Origin: Paraescarpia echinospica
Taxonomy: Eukaryota; Annelida; Polychaeta; Sabellida; Siboglinidae
Assembly (NCBI GenBank): GCA_020002185.1
Contig: CM034531.1
Span: forward strand, 81,859,360-81,923,359
Reading direction: 5' to 3'
Length of the DNA: 64,000 nucleotides
The notes beneath the pieces were generated by a model. That model worked only from the letters and a program-made list of their open reading frames with translations, was not told where the DNA came from and ran no database searches. This document shows, in pieces, positions 11,388 to 22,803 of this stretch (within the stretch, counting starts at the first letter, position 1; the number at the start of each line of letters is the position of its first letter). A program made the position numbers and the translations under genes.

Positions 11388-14351
11388 TTAGGTTTCATAG
11401 TCTGCCAGCCATTTCGGTGGTTTGATGTTACGGCCATATTGTGAGACGCGTGTTGGCGTGGTAGGGGTAGGAATGTTCTCGAGTGTTGGAGCGACATCTG
11501 TTGACGTCGTTGGAGCCACTGCCGGTGATACAGTTTTCTTGGGGCTCTCCACATTGTCCTTCCATCTTTCAGGAGTTGCGATGGTGTGTTGTGTGAAGTG
11601 TGTGGGTTCCTTCTGTCGTCGAGGTTGAGGTTGTGAAGTGCGATGTGATGCATGATGCTGAAGGTCCTCATCAATGGTAAGACGTGGTGTAGCAATGCGT
11701 ACTGGCGCGTATTTCCTCAGGAATTTCCTGTTCCGGATTGTTACTCTCCCAGATCCGTCGACTCGGATTACATATTGGTCGAATTGACGTACTTCGATGA
11801 CCTGGCCCGTTTTGTCCCACTTCGTGGGGTGAGGGCCAGTTTGATTTTGTATTCTCATGGAGTCGCCGATGACGAGGGGTGGTAGTCGTTTCGTATGTTC
11901 TGACCAGTGTTCAGCGGCTTTCATGTGTCTGTTTCTCAGGGCCTCTTCTCGAGCAACGAGTGTCTCTTGCCAGGTCTCGTGTGGTTTGTACCTACCGGGT
12001 AGTATAGGTATGAAGTCCTTGATCGGTCGTCCGAATACACACATCGCTGGGGATAGCTTTGTATCTGGGTCAGGTGTGTTCCGATATTGAAGAATCGCGC
12101 GTTGAACCCCATCTGTATCGAGTTCACCATTGGTACCAGTGTTGTTGGTAATGAGGCGTTTGACGGTCTTCACACCGATTTCAGCTCTGCAATTGCTATG
12201 CGGGAATGCAACTGATGAAAGTCGGTGGTGTACGCCCCAGGTGTTGAGGAAGAGGCTGTTGAAGTAAATTCCGGGCCGCCGTCTGATGCTAGTTCATCTG
12301 GGATTCCGTAGGTCACGAAAGAGCGGCGTAGGCTGTCAATTAGACCATCTGCACCGCCTGTGGTCCTTTCAATAATAGGCCAGTTTGAGTACCTGTCAAC
12401 TATGACCAGGTAGCTGATGCCTTTATAGGTGAAAAAGTCTGAGCAGACGCATTGAAACGGGTAAACTGGCAACACTGGGGGTGTTGGTGGAGCGCTGGGC
12501 TGCGATGGCGCCATTCTGTTACAGTCGCTACAGTTTGTGCGGATGGCAGCCATGGCTGGGGTTATCCCGGGCCAGAACACGGATGATTCGGCCCTCGCCG
12601 TCATGGAAGATATTCCTTGGTGTGCGGAGTGGAGTGCCGATAGGACGTCCTCTCAGAGGCTCGGCGGTATAACAATCCGGTCCTTGTAGATGACTACACC
12701 ATCTATTGTGTGAAGGTGCTCACGAAATTGGTGGTAGGCACGGAGTGGTACAGGTAGTTCGTGGCGGAACTTCGGCATGCCGTTTTCGATGGTGGACATG
12801 AGTAGGTGCATGTTCTCATCACTAGCCGTTTCTTGTCTTGTACGGTCCCATGTGATGGATTGAAGAGACTCGAGTGCGTAGGTCGCCGCATTCCTGACTG
12901 CATCATCTATGTTCTCGTGATCTATGGTGTCCTCGTTCGTGCGGATGCCTTCTAGGAATGCATGTTGGATCATCATGGTTGAAGGCAGGTTCGATGGATC
13001 ATCATCATCGGGTGTGATGTCATCTTGGAGGTGTAGTTTGTCTGGATGAGGGGTACCCGATGGGTGCCGAGACATGGCATCTGCTGCTTTGTTTTGTACT
13101 CCAGGGATGTGTACGATGCGAAACCTGTATCTGAGTGTTTTCTCTTTGAGGTTTCTCAGGCGTGCATTTGGTATTTCATCCAGTGACCGATCACCGAGTA
13201 TTTTAAGGAGTGGTTTGTGATCCACTGCCACGATGAGGTCTGCACATCCGAGGACAAAGAATCTTGCCTTATCGAGAGCGTCGGCCACAGACAGAGCTTC
13301 GCCTTCGATGGGGGCATATCTAGATTCGGCCGGGTGGGTGAAGCTGCTTCCGACAAGTGTGATTCTCCATCCATCCGGGCAGCAGAATGGCATGCTCTTA
13401 GTGCAAGTGCAATGTTTTTGTAACAACCAGAAACCGATCCCATCCTTGGACCAATCTGTGGCAAGGCAAGTCGGCTTATCCTTGTCAAAGATTGTGACAC
13501 CTTTCTCTATCTCATTAGTGATAATGTCTTTGGATTCCTTGAAGAGTTTGTCTAGTTGGTCGTCCCACACAAATGGGTTATCGGGTTTCAGCAGGTGTCG
13601 GAAGGGCTGCATCCGGTCTGCCATGCTGAATGTATACGCCACTTGGTTGACGAGCCCGAACCAGGATCGAACGTCTGTAATGTTTCTGGGGGTGGGGAAG
13701 TCGCGAATGGCTTGTAGGTATTTTCCGCAAGGGCGCACACTGTCCAGGGTGATCACAAACCCTGCGAATTCTACTTCTGGTTTACAGAACGTGAACTTGT
13801 CTGGGTTCAATGTTATGCCATTTTTGCCAATATCCGTCACCAGAGGCGATGCACCCCTGTGGAGTTACACAGTATCTATATCGGCCCCATGGCGTTATGA
13901 ATGTCGTCAGGTGGCGATGGTCCGGGTGAAGTGGCACGCTGTGGTAACCATTCCAGGCATCGAATACCGTTTTGAGTTTGCCCTGTGGGACGGAGCGGGC
14001 TTGGTGGAATGGTGATTGAGTGTGGTGTGTCTCACGTGTCGCGTGGGTGTTCAGTGGTTGGAAGTCCACCGTGCGGTGGGGCTTGCCCGTCTTCTTTGCA
14101 CAAACTACCATTCTGTGACACCAAGTGACCGGTGTGCCGACTGGGACTGGCTCGATTACCCCTAACCTCACATCCTGGTCTAGTCCCGCTTTGACATCCT
14201 TCTGCCAGTGGAGTGGTACGGGGATGGGGTTGTGCGAGGCCACTGGTTCAGCATCTGGGTCCACCATGAGCCTCATTGGGGAGCATTTCATCATGGGGAG
14301 GGGCTGATGGTCACATGTATTGAACGTACTCGCCTTATAGTGGTCGATCAA
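11388..14351 (-). pseudogene. Pol with RT deletion, RNase H and integrase, several frame breaks
   Basis: The RT begins at 13782-14351 (DQDVRLGVIEPVPVGTP, HRTVDFQPLN, FDAWNGYHSVPL, VTPQGCIASGDGY). Near 13840 the frame jumps directly to IGKNGITLNPDKF, skipping the segment that should carry the catalytic Asp-Asp. RNase H follows (ATDWSKDGIGFWL, YAPIEGEALSV, VDHKPLLKILG). An in-frame TGA lies at 12653-12655. The integrase includes SDFFTYKGISYLVIVDRYS and [11 protein letters not shown] 1-nt frameshift near 12173-12180 leads into the C-terminal region with [16 protein letters not shown] and a [13 protein letters not shown] chromo-like tail. The polyprotein therefore cannot be made as one chain. Confidence 0.85.
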
Positions 14352-15958
14352 GTATGTCTGTAGTTTCTCTCGGTCGCGGGGAAGGGTAGTTTCGTTGGTG
14401 GAGGTGGTGGTAGTTGTCGCTTTGGACAGTCACAGGTAGTAGAGATGCCAATAGTATGGGCATGGTGAGTCTCTCCGATTGTTGGGGACGTTTTAGAGAG
14501 CATGCCAAGGGCCACGCATGCTTCACGGCAGAGGAACATCGTGTCAGAGCTCTCAGTTACGTATACGACCTGTCGTGTCTCTAGTCTGTTTTGGTCCTTG
14601 TCTCTGCCAGAGAACCGAAGTATGGCTGCTCCGAGGATTCTGATGTCCTTGTTATTCGCGGCGTGCATCTTCATAGAGACGGGGATGAGATTTTCACGTG
14701 CTAGGCCGAGGCGGTTGATTGCCCCGATTCCAATGAGGCAACTTTGGCAGCCTGTGTCGGCCATGGCGGATAAGGATAGGGGTCGAGTACGGATTTTCAG
14801 TTCAAAACCCAGATCCTTGTAGTCCTCCTCAACCGCACAAATGTCTAGTTTGATGAATGGTTGAGGTTGTGAGGCTTGTTGCGCCCACCTGTCACAGATG
14901 TTGTTATAGAAGTGATGGTCAAGGATTATGGAACGCCTCCCGCGCTCATGACCAATCTCTGTAGCAGCACATAATGCATCGAATACCGCGCCTTCACACT
15001 CACCCGAATCAGTCCTTTGGGGCTTAGCCTTCGATCTCTCCTTGTTGCGACATACTTTTTCCAGGTGATGTTGCAACTTGCAGTACTGGCATGTATGATT
15101 GTAGGCGGGGCACTCGGTTTTTCTGATGCGGAACGGAGCACTTCTACCATGGCCCTTTTCACCACAGTAGCCGCATAGGCCTAAGTCAGTCATCCTATTT
15201 CGGACATCCTGTTGTTTTCCTCGACGGTATGTGCTACTCACCGATCCTGCACCTTGCGAGTTCAGCAGTCTGGATGCTGAGCGCTTGCCAGATTCTTTGG
15301 CCTCCACGAATTTTAGCATTTCTTCGAGAGTCATATCCTGATTCTGATCCCCGAGTACATCGAGTTGTATTTCTTGATCAGCTATGCCTCGGGAGAGTAC
15401 ATCTCAGAGTATGGCATCCGTGTAGTTGATGTCGGCTGCGCATGAGGGACACTGTGTGACATAATTGCATATGCCCGCTTGGCCTTTTATTCTGGCTCCA
15501 AATGATCGGATAGCCTCGTCACGATATTGTCGCATGTTGTGCAGCGCTGCACGGGCAACCATGGTATTCTCCCTGCGCACCGCCAGCATCTTTATGGCCG
15601 TCAAAACATCTTGCTCTGACTTACTGGATAGGCTGCCCCCAGCCGCACGTATGAGATCTTTTCGGAGCTCGTCACTACAGCATTCCAGCAGTTGGACCCC
15701 TACATCTCCATCCATGAGCTTGGTGCCCCTGCGATACTCCTCCCATCGGGTCTCGAAATATGCCCACTCCTCGCTAGATCCGGCCGATGATATAGTTGGT
15801 CGTTTTAGTTTCTCTGTTCGAGTAGCCTGGGTAGTGGCGGCGTGAGTAGAAGCTGCATGCGAACTGGCGTGAAGGTTGAGGAGGGCAGCGATGATGGCGC
15901 CATTCTCAGCTTCTGCTGTCTCGAATTCGCAACCCACGATAGGACACTTCATCTTCAT
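14348..15958 (-). pseudogene. Gag with zinc knuckles and protease motif
   Basis: The start is the ATG at 15956-15958 (MKMKCPIVGC), next to a CxxxxC pair and a long helical capsid-like region (EEWAYFETRWEEY, LLECCSDELRKDL). An in-frame TGA at 15404-15406 splits the frame, which resumes unchanged (15334 downward). Two zinc-knuckle-like clusters follow: CGYCGEKGHG and CQYCKLQHHLEKVC. The protease-like motif AMADTGCQSCLIG lies near 14745-14785. The C-terminus is proline-rich (QLPPPPPTK). This domain order matches Gypsy-type elements abundant in corals, molluscs and amphioxus. Confidence 0.82.
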
Positions 15959-16092
15959 TTTGAAAGATTGTATTGTCCAATTGGCGGTGTGGTAGGTCTA
16001 TCGTCGATTGGCGTTTCCGGCTCAAATAGTCCTAGTGCACGCACACGCTTCCAATGTCAGTGGTGTACAATTAACGTCACGATGTTTCTTTA

Positions 16093-16272
16093 TAGATAAG
16101 AACTCTATTTGTTTTACGCCACTTTACTGAACTTTGTAAACATGACAAACAATAAAGAAACATGTTCAAACTGGTACGTTGTTGTGTTCGCCATTTGCAA
16201 TACAGTCTGTGCGCAAGTGCGAGTCATAGTCACATAGGGAGCATTTAGTATCTCATTGTTCATATTGTTCTA
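16093..16272 (-). repeat. 5' LTR of second structured Gypsy element
   Basis: This is a direct repeat of 11137-11320, followed on the plus strand by GTAAC (16273-16277), the second copy of the target duplication. Confidence 0.92.
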
Positions 16273-16415
16273 GTAACATCAAAAATACAAGTTGACATAT
16301 AAAGAAATATGGTGTAAAGTAAATTCTTCTTACCAGCTTAAAGAATTTATGTTTGTTTTGGCAAGGGCTGCATTTCGTTTTGTCAAATGTTCATTTATGT
16401 AGATCTTCATGCCTT

Positions 16416-16610
16416 TCAGCGCCGTGCGTTCCGCATAACTGCTGTTTTGGTTCTTCTGCTTACGAAGCAGAGGATGATGTCCATTGTTTGTGTGCTTCCT
16501 CTGACATTGCCACTGGTCTTACGCTTTAGCGTGTGGCAGACCGAAATGTCACTCTTTGTTATCGGGAGCTGTAACTTCTCGTTGAAGAAGGCAACGACAT
16601 TGTCTTCCAA
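16416..16610 (-). pseudogene. LINE ORF1-like fragment
   Basis: The 64-residue frame (EDNVVAFFNEKLQLPIT, SDISVCHTLKRKT) resembles the C-terminal half of LINE ORF1 proteins, where 'DIxxCHRLG' and 'FVSRKTRxxVLRNRK' are typical. It lies immediately outside the left end of the pogo-like transposon, which may have cut the original element. Confidence 0.5.
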
Positions 16611-16641
16611 AACATCATTTTCGTTTTCTGTCTCGTGTGCT

Positions 16642-16667
16642 AGGGTAGAGTGGGGTAAGATGCCCCC
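16642..16667 (+). repeat. Left terminal inverted repeat of pogo-like element
   Basis: It begins AGGGTAGAGTGGGGTAA and pairs with 19549-19574 in inverse orientation. Confidence 0.88.
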
Positions 16668-17135
16668 ATTAAGCAGTGTCAGTCACATGTCTGTTGGCGA
16701 TCTACCATGAAGGAATATTGCATTTCTTCCGACGGAGAATGAGATGAAACATTATTTTGAATTTGTTAGGGGCGTGGCGTCTTACCCCACAGCTGGGGTA
16801 AGATGCCCGGGGGGGTGTCTTACCCCAGCTGTATACTGCAACTGTAATATCACCTCTTCCCAGTTTCAGGTAAAACAACATCTAGGCTAAGAATAAAATA
16901 AAATAATACTATAACGTAAGTAGCAAATATCAGTCCTTGTTCAAAATTATCATCAACCTACTCTAGATATATGAAATCACTAGATTGCACAAATTGCAAT
17001 CATTTGCAAAATTACAACTTGTAATTTATTGAATACAGACAGAAATAGGCCTACTGCGAACAGTTTAAAAAGAGGGCGAATACACCCGTGCATAGTAAAT
17101 CGTCATGTGGTACCTAATTATAATTATCCTTAACT

Positions 17136-17471
17136 CTACATCTCATCGTCAGAGTCACAATTCTGGCAGGTCCACCAAGGCGTCCCTGGAGTGCAAGCTT
17201 CATGGGCCCATAAGTGGCATTCACTGCATTGTATCCACGTCTCACGTGACTTGCTGGCGGTCTCTAAAGAGACCAGGCCACTCTTCATCACCACTGTCCT
17301 TTGTTTCTTCTTTGCTTCTGTTTCTTTCTTCGACTTTTGTGCAGTTTTCTTCCCTTTTCCTTTGCTCTTTTCTTTCTCTTGCAACATTTTCTTGAATGGC
17401 GACGATGTCAGGTGCGTTGCTGACGCGCTTTCACCGCTTTGATAGGTGTGGTAAGACTTGCAAGAAGACAC
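17136..17471 (-). pseudogene. Frameshifted C-terminal extension of the pogo-like transposase
   Basis: It directly follows the transposase frame, shifted by one base. It is lysine-rich (KEKSKGKGKKTAQKSKKE) and ends in a finger-like cluster (CSECHLWAHEAC then WWTCQNCDSDDEM) with PHD-like cysteine/histidine spacing. Related pogo-like transposases in invertebrates and fish carry a basic linker and a cysteine-rich end at this position. It is probably the true C-terminus separated by a frameshift. Confidence 0.65.
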
Positions 17472-17476
17472 TTAGC

Positions 17477-18994
17477 TCACTGTGAACTGCATCCTGCATC
17501 GGCTGAGGTGGTATCTTTGGCGATAGTGACCCCAACGTTGATTGCTGCTGTCTTGTTGGTCTCGACATTTGTCGCGGTTGTAACGGCGGAAACATTTGAA
17601 ATAGGCCTAGCAGTGGTCGTGGAGGTGGTTGGTGTGGCCGAGGTTGACACCATGGATATACCAGCGGTAGTTGTTGTGGTAGCTGCGATAGTGGCAGCTG
17701 ACATCGCTCCACCTGTGGTAGCAGTAGATTGACTTGTGACAGCAGTGGTGACGGCAGTAGTTGAAGGGTTGGCTGTTGTGTTGGATGCCGGTTGTGCTTC
17801 ATTGGTTAGCTCAGCTGCCACAAAGTCTTCATCACTAAAGATTTGGTTGTTGTACGGCCACAAACCACATACTCTGAGTCCATTAACTGCCTTCTCAACT
17901 GTTGCTGTAGGCAGTGGCGAAGATGCCGGCCATATCGAAGAAACTGATCCTCTCCCCTTGTGGGCCACCATCCATGTATCGGACGCTGAGTTGTATGCAC
18001 TCTTCAATGCCTTGAATAAAGTGCGATCAAGTGGCTGCATTTTATGGGTACAGTGGGATGGGAGAGTCACCAATTCTATGCCATTGGTCCTGGCATATTC
18101 GATTACTGCAAGCGTTTTTTGCCTATGATGGCCGTCCAGAATTATGAGATGCTTCTCTTGTGGAGAGGGTTTGGTAATCGTTGTAAAATGCTGTAGCCAC
18201 TTCATGAACATGTTACCATCAGTCCAGCCATTGTCTGTGCACACACCGATGGAGCCAGCGGGAGCATTGGCCATGAGAACCTCTGCCATTCTCTTTCTAT
18301 GAAAGATAAACATGGGCGGGATGTATGAGCCAGCTGCACTTTTGGCACACAGCACAGTCACAAGTTTGCCTCTCTCGCCACTTGTCATACGTCCAACATC
18401 TCTTGCACCTTTGCTGGCCATGATCTTTGACGGAGTTTGTACATTTGTGATGCTGGTTTCATCCATGTTCCAGACACGTGTCGGGCTGTAGTCATGCGCC
18501 GTGAGTATGTCTTTGTAAACATCAAAGAAAATGTTTACCTGGCCACGGTTAAAACCTATGGCTCTTGCTAGGCTGGTCGCTTCAGGTTTTCTAACGGAGA
18601 GCTGCGGATGCCTCTCAAGAAAACCTCGAAACCAGTCCTTGCCCGCAAGTGTGGTGCTTTTGTTGAAGCGATGATTTACCTCCAGTTTCTCAGCAAAATC
18701 CAATGCCAGCCGTCTGACGTCCATTGGAGTGAGCCCAAACAAGGCCCTTTCCATAGTCTGGATATGTCCAACTAGGACATTCTCGTACTCATCCAAATCT
18801 GACTTGAAACGACCAAGGCATCCAGGGGTGTGCACCTTGCCGTCTCTATGTCGTCGAAGGGTCTTTGCAGGCACGCCATATTCTCTAGCTGCCGTCTTCA
18901 GTTCCATACCTGAACGTATCGCTGATAAAGCCTCTCTGATTGCATCAGGGCCGGAGGATCCCCTTTGGGTCTTTCGTTTGTAGATTCTTGGCAT
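17477..18994 (-). CDS. pogo/Tigger-like DDD transposase
   Basis: This 505-residue frame starts at an ATG with a psq-type helix-turn-helix (IREALSAIRSGMELKTAAREYGVP split over residues 18-42). A CENP-B-type DNA-binding region follows (about 60-135, with GKDWFRGFLERHP). The DDE/D nuclease core is about 170-340. Catalytic candidates are D178 (VWNMDET), D287 (IILDGHH, where many relatives have DNH) and D323 (MQPLDRTLF), giving the 35-residue spacing expected of the pogo group. The last 90 residues are a Thr/Ala/Ser low-complexity tail. The frame ends at 17477, and a cysteine-rich extension continues in another frame just downstream, suggesting one frameshift. The protein would cut and reinsert this element. 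Confidence 0.88.
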   Translation of the reverse strand: MPRIYKRKTQRGSSGPDAIREALSAIRSGMELKTAAREYGVPAKTLRRHRDGKVHTPGCLGRFKSDLDEYENVLVGHIQTMERALFGLTPMDVRRLALDFAEKLEVNHRFNKSTTLAGKDWFRGFLERHPQLSVRKPEATSLARAIGFNRGQVNIFFDVYKDILTAHDYSPTRVWNMDETSITNVQTPSKIMASKGARDVGRMTSGERGKLVTVLCAKSAAGSYIPPMFIFHRKRMAEVLMANAPAGSIGVCTDNGWTDGNMFMKWLQHFTTITKPSPQEKHLIILDGHHRQKTLAVIEYARTNGIELVTLPSHCTHKMQPLDRTLFKALKSAYNSASDTWMVAHKGRGSVSSIWPASSPLPTATVEKAVNGLRVCGLWPYNNQIFSDEDFVAAELTNEAQPASNTTANPSTTAVTTAVTSQSTATTGGAMSAATIAATTTTTAGISMVSTSATPTTSTTTARPISNVSAVTTATNVETNKTAAINVGVTIAKDTTSADAGCSSQ

Positions 18995-19548
18995 ATTTCT
19001 GTAAATAAAATGTGTAGAATAAATCTTATGCTAATGCTGATAAATTAACTACATTCAGTATAAAAGTACGGTAATGAGGCTACATATGTAGATGTGTTTT
19101 AGGCCTAATTGATTGCTTAATGACAAATATTAATAACCTACATACTTGTCCCATTCTACCCGGTTTGTTGCTCGAGGGGTAAGATGTCACCCAGGGGAGC
19201 ATCTTACCCCACGGCTGCCGCGTTAGTTTTTGTTCCGACACATGTCTTTCTTATATTATCGCTCACTTATTTGCCGCGTGTATGCGCAGAATAGGCATTA
19301 CAATAAGATACTTGCGCGGTGCCTGGGTTCTTCACATTCATGTGGTAACAAGTGAAAGATTTGTCCAACAATTTCTTATAAGAAAGTGTACAAAACGATA
19401 AATGCTTGCAATATTCACACACCAGCAGATCCTGAAACAGGTTGTTAGTGTAAACCGGTCCTCCAGAGGGCGGCACATTATTTAAACATGGAATCCACTT
19501 GATAGAGTCAGCCTGTATCTAAGCACAGCGAAAGGGCGTCTTACTCCA

Positions 19549-19574
19549 GGGGGCATTTTACCCCACTCTACCCT
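19549..19574 (-). repeat. Right terminal inverted repeat of pogo-like element
   Basis: This is the inverse complement of 16642-16667 with one mismatch. Confidence 0.88.
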
Positions 19575-20457
19575 CGTAATCAACTTTCGGCGCGATCCTC
19601 GATAGAACGATGAGAGACAGTGTTTTTCGGAGTACATATAGTAACACTATTGGACACACACTCGTTAGTGGACCTATCAGTTTGCCCGGCTTCTGTATCA
19701 ATACGAGAACACCTTTGCCTGGGTCAAGCGGTTCATGTTTATCCAACGCATCATTGAAGATGCTGGCAATTGTGTCTGCTAGCAGTCCAGCCGTACATTT
19801 GAAGAATTCGGCTAGTATGTTGTTGTACCTGCTGGCTTGGCCGCTGTTCAATATCCCTATCACTCGCGTGACTTCTTCGGTTGTGATAGGGTCTGCCAGT
19901 CGCGATGATCTTCCAGTGAAGGCAGGCAGCTCTTCTACGGCTGGGTCGTTGAATTGGTGTCTGAAGTGTTCGGTGACTCGCGCGTTCAGTTAGACTGCGT
20001 TACAGATAACGTGTCTGGCGTCATCGTAGATTGTTTGCTTGGTGGCAGGTTTCCTCGTCATCTTATGAACGGCATGAAACATTTTTGTGCCGTTGTGGAG
20101 ACGTTTAACTTCGGCGCTAGCCTGTCTAGTCTCGCTGAGGCGTTATCACGAGCTTTTTGGCGCATAGCTTGTAAGATCGTGTTATGCTGGCGCTTCAGTT
20201 CGCATCAGCAGATGGCGTTTGGAGTGTACTCCAGTCATAGTTTCAACTTGCGTTGTTCCGCTGACATTGTTGCCATTTCAGCACAGTGTGGAACGGTCCA
20301 ACCGATGGTAAGTTCCACTGCTGACTTCAGAACATGTTCTACCGTGTTCCATCTCGAACTGGCTGAAGTGTTCACATTAACTTCCGATGGCGCTTCTGAC
20401 ACGATGTCAAGAAACCGTGCATGGAAGCGATCACTAGCTAACAACTCGGTGTTGTAG
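19575..20457 (-). pseudogene. LINE ORF2 fragment: linker and start of reverse transcriptase
   Basis: The minus strand encodes a LINE ORF2 segment spread over frames. 20235-20444 gives RFHARFLDIVSEAPSEVN. 19980-20200 gives a linker (QHNTILQAMRQKARDN). 19558-19863 gives the RT start (AEFFKCTAGLLADTIASIF, LDPGKGVLVLIQKPGK, IVLLYVLRKTLSLIVLSRI). The frame runs into the right end of the pogo-like transposon at 19574, so that element truncates it. No FADD block is present. Confidence 0.7.
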
Positions 20458-20689
20458 CGAGTGTGACTTCTCGATTCGCCGATATACAGGGTAATTATTC
20501 CATTTAATTAAAGAATATATACCAGTAATTATTTCATTTAATTAAAGAATTTAACCTAACACTGAGAGTATTGTAATGAGGCAAACTATGTGCCAAACTC
20601 TACACTTACAATTATATTTATAAAAGAGAACAATAGATACTATAAAAAGAAGGATTACATTATGTTATTGGAGTTATTATTATAGTCCG

Positions 20690-21370
20690 TTACATTCACG
20701 GTCCGCAAAATGTTCCCAAGCGGCCAACTTGTTGCTTGTAGTACATTAATAAAGGTTTCATGAACGAAACATCCAGTGGCTGTAACGTATGTAGTAGTAT
20801 GGAGAAAATGAAATTGATGAATACTCCGTTATCTCGTGCGTTATTCGATTTTCATCGTATGAGTTGAATGTCCATCCAAGATTAGTAGGACCCTGTTCTG
20901 TTTTGAGGCCCCTGATACTTTGATGAAATGGTCAAGTCATCGCTCAAACAATGACAGTTGCATCCAACCTGATTTGTGACATGCGAAAATGTATCGTGCG
21001 GGAGCTTCATCCATGAGCATAAGCATCCTGACACATGGTCAGACAAACATTGGTGGAACAAATGAACCCTTTGCAAAAATATATAAAAATTCCACAGTTA
21101 CTAATGTGCCACGTTCAGTTGATCTAAGAGAGCCAACTTGACGCCAGCCTTTCTTGGCAATGATTTTTGATGACTTACTTGGAACCGTTGTCATTCTGGT
21201 TTGATCTACATTATAAATGTTATTTGGAGTAGATCTGTGTTCATCGACTACAACCTGTGAGATGTTAGATGTGTGACTGATGGCTTGTTGAAACCATGCA
21301 CTCTTGCAATGGATGTTGCCTTGGGTGTTCTCAGCAACATGTTGAGACATGAAGCCTCCAGCCAATCAAT
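20690..21370 (-). pseudogene. Second pogo/Jerky-like transposase remnant
   Basis: 21039-21365 encodes NNIYNVDQTRMTTVPSKS and KKGWRQVGSLRSTERGTLV, matching the first-aspartate region of pogo-group transposases (YNVDETG...VGxxTSxERGxLVT). The normal Glu after Asp is Gln here. Further along the minus strand, about 20755-20810 gives LHTLQPLDVSFMKPL, matching the third-aspartate block (HxLQPLDxxxxxPxK). Stops and frameshifts separate the two blocks. It is not closely similar to the element at 16.6-19.6 kb. Confidence 0.65.
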
Positions 21371-21807
21371 GCCGGCTTTCATTTTTTTGAACGGAAGGCA
21401 CAGTTCATTTGCTTCAGCCAACTGGTAAGGTAAACTTCGAACCTTGGCTTTTGGTGATGATGTAACTATACATATTCAATTCAATTCAATAACTTTATTC
21501 TGGAATATTACATCCATATAAAATAGACTAGACTATGACTAATATTATAAGCTGTAGATAGGTAGATATGTAGCAATTTTCGCCAGTGACGACACAGTGG
21601 TGATATGTATAATGTATCACTATTCATAATACTTTGTTATATTGCATAGCTCGATTTAGGTACATGTGTCATGAAACTATCATTTATTCAACAAGATCAC
21701 ACTCTACTTCTCACGCATGCTTGAATGTCAAATGTCACAACTGTAGAGAATAAAATGATAGTAGATTTGACACCCCCTTGCACTGGTGTTTGGCACGGGG
21801 AGTATTT

Positions 21808-22047
21808 TCACGATATACTATCCTGTGGAGTCAACTTGTCGTCTGGCAGCTGCTCATAACACTGTACTGCCAAGCCTTTCTCCACTGAGTGCACAACACA
21901 AGCAGGAAGATCATTCTTGACCAAAACAAATGATCCAACATAGAGTGATAATGGTTCATGTGGAGGATTGCTAACATTTGTTGATTCTGTCAGTGGCTTC
22001 ACATTACTAGCAGTCGATGGTCCCTGGACACTGACTTCATCCTCCAC
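21808..22047 (-). pseudogene. Possible transposase C-terminal fragment
   Basis: The 79-residue frame contains LYVGSFVLVKNDLPACVV and resembles the SH3-like 'GxFVLVK' tail of Jerky-type transposase proteins. It ends at a stop with no further motif. The assignment is weak. Confidence 0.3.
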
Positions 22048-22803
22048 ATCTGTCTCTCTCAGGCTCTTCAGGACAGTAGGGTCAGTGTTAAGACATTTTT
22101 GGATGCTTCATCTGGCTCTACTGTAGATTGCTTATATCTGGCACATGAAGGGAGTGAACAGAGTTGATATGTTGCTATGCACAGTTTAAATAACATTTCT
22201 TATGTGGCACCACTGTTTGCATATGGTCACCGGACGAACACAGCGGTTGCTGTGTAGCTCGTGTAGTTTGCACACAAATCACATAAGATATGTAACATCT
22301 CACCGTACATTTATTGAATCTCAACATTGTCACCAACATTTAGTATACAAGATGCATTTTTTCAAAATCAAAAATATAGACAGATAGGCCATAGTGAAAT
22401 ATCTTTATATATAATTACAATGGGCAGTAATAAAGCGCCAAAACACTTATCAAACATATATTTGTGCGTAATAAACATATAGCACCGCTAATTTAACGTA
22501 GTGTCATTACAAAAATTTGCAAACGGTTGTATTAATGGACTAGTCCAACAAGAGGCATTTATTGTATGGATACACAATGTTGTATTGATACCATGTCACC
22601 CTACTGAAGCTAATGTATGGGCTGTTCTCACCAGCAAATTTGCCTAGAGCACATAGAACTTGATCAACATTTCACTAGGCATATCAGTACATGTAACTGA
22701 AGTTTAAACCAACAATTACACAGTAATTAATAAGTAACACAAACTGGTAAGTAATGGAAGATTACACTTTGGAATTAGCAATTGCTATTGTACAGTTCAT
22801 CAA

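Larger units (their letters stand above)
11137..16272 (-). mobile_element. Ty3/Gypsy-like LTR retrotransposon with LTRs and 5-bp target duplication
   Basis: LTRs of 184 bp (11137-11320) and 180 bp (16093-16272) are nearly identical, the main difference being a 4-bp indel. The element is flanked by GTAAC on both sides (11132-11136 and 16273-16277), a clean 5-bp target-site duplication. LTR ends read TAGA...TCTA rather than TG...CA. A polypurine tract (CTTGGGGGAGA on the element strand, plus 11321-11331) abuts the 3' LTR. The interior encodes Gag and Pol on the minus strand with several frame breaks. Structure and TSD imply a relatively recent insertion, but Pol carries an internal deletion across the RT active site. 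Confidence 0.93.
16642..19574 (-). mobile_element. pogo/Tigger-like DNA transposon with terminal inverted repeats
   Basis: The left end AGGGTAGAGTGGGGTAA (from 16642) is mirrored at the right end (to 19574); the inverted repeat extends about 25 bp with one mismatch. At least eight further copies of the GGGGTAAGA motif in both orientations lie within a few hundred bp of the two ends (around 16652, 16778, 16792, 16818, 19172, 19198, 19536, 19556), looking like subterminal transposase-binding sites. The interior encodes a pogo-family transposase. A TA dinucleotide precedes the left end; the expected TA on the right is not exact, probably mutated. The right end interrupts a LINE reading frame (19575-20457). 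Confidence 0.9.
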
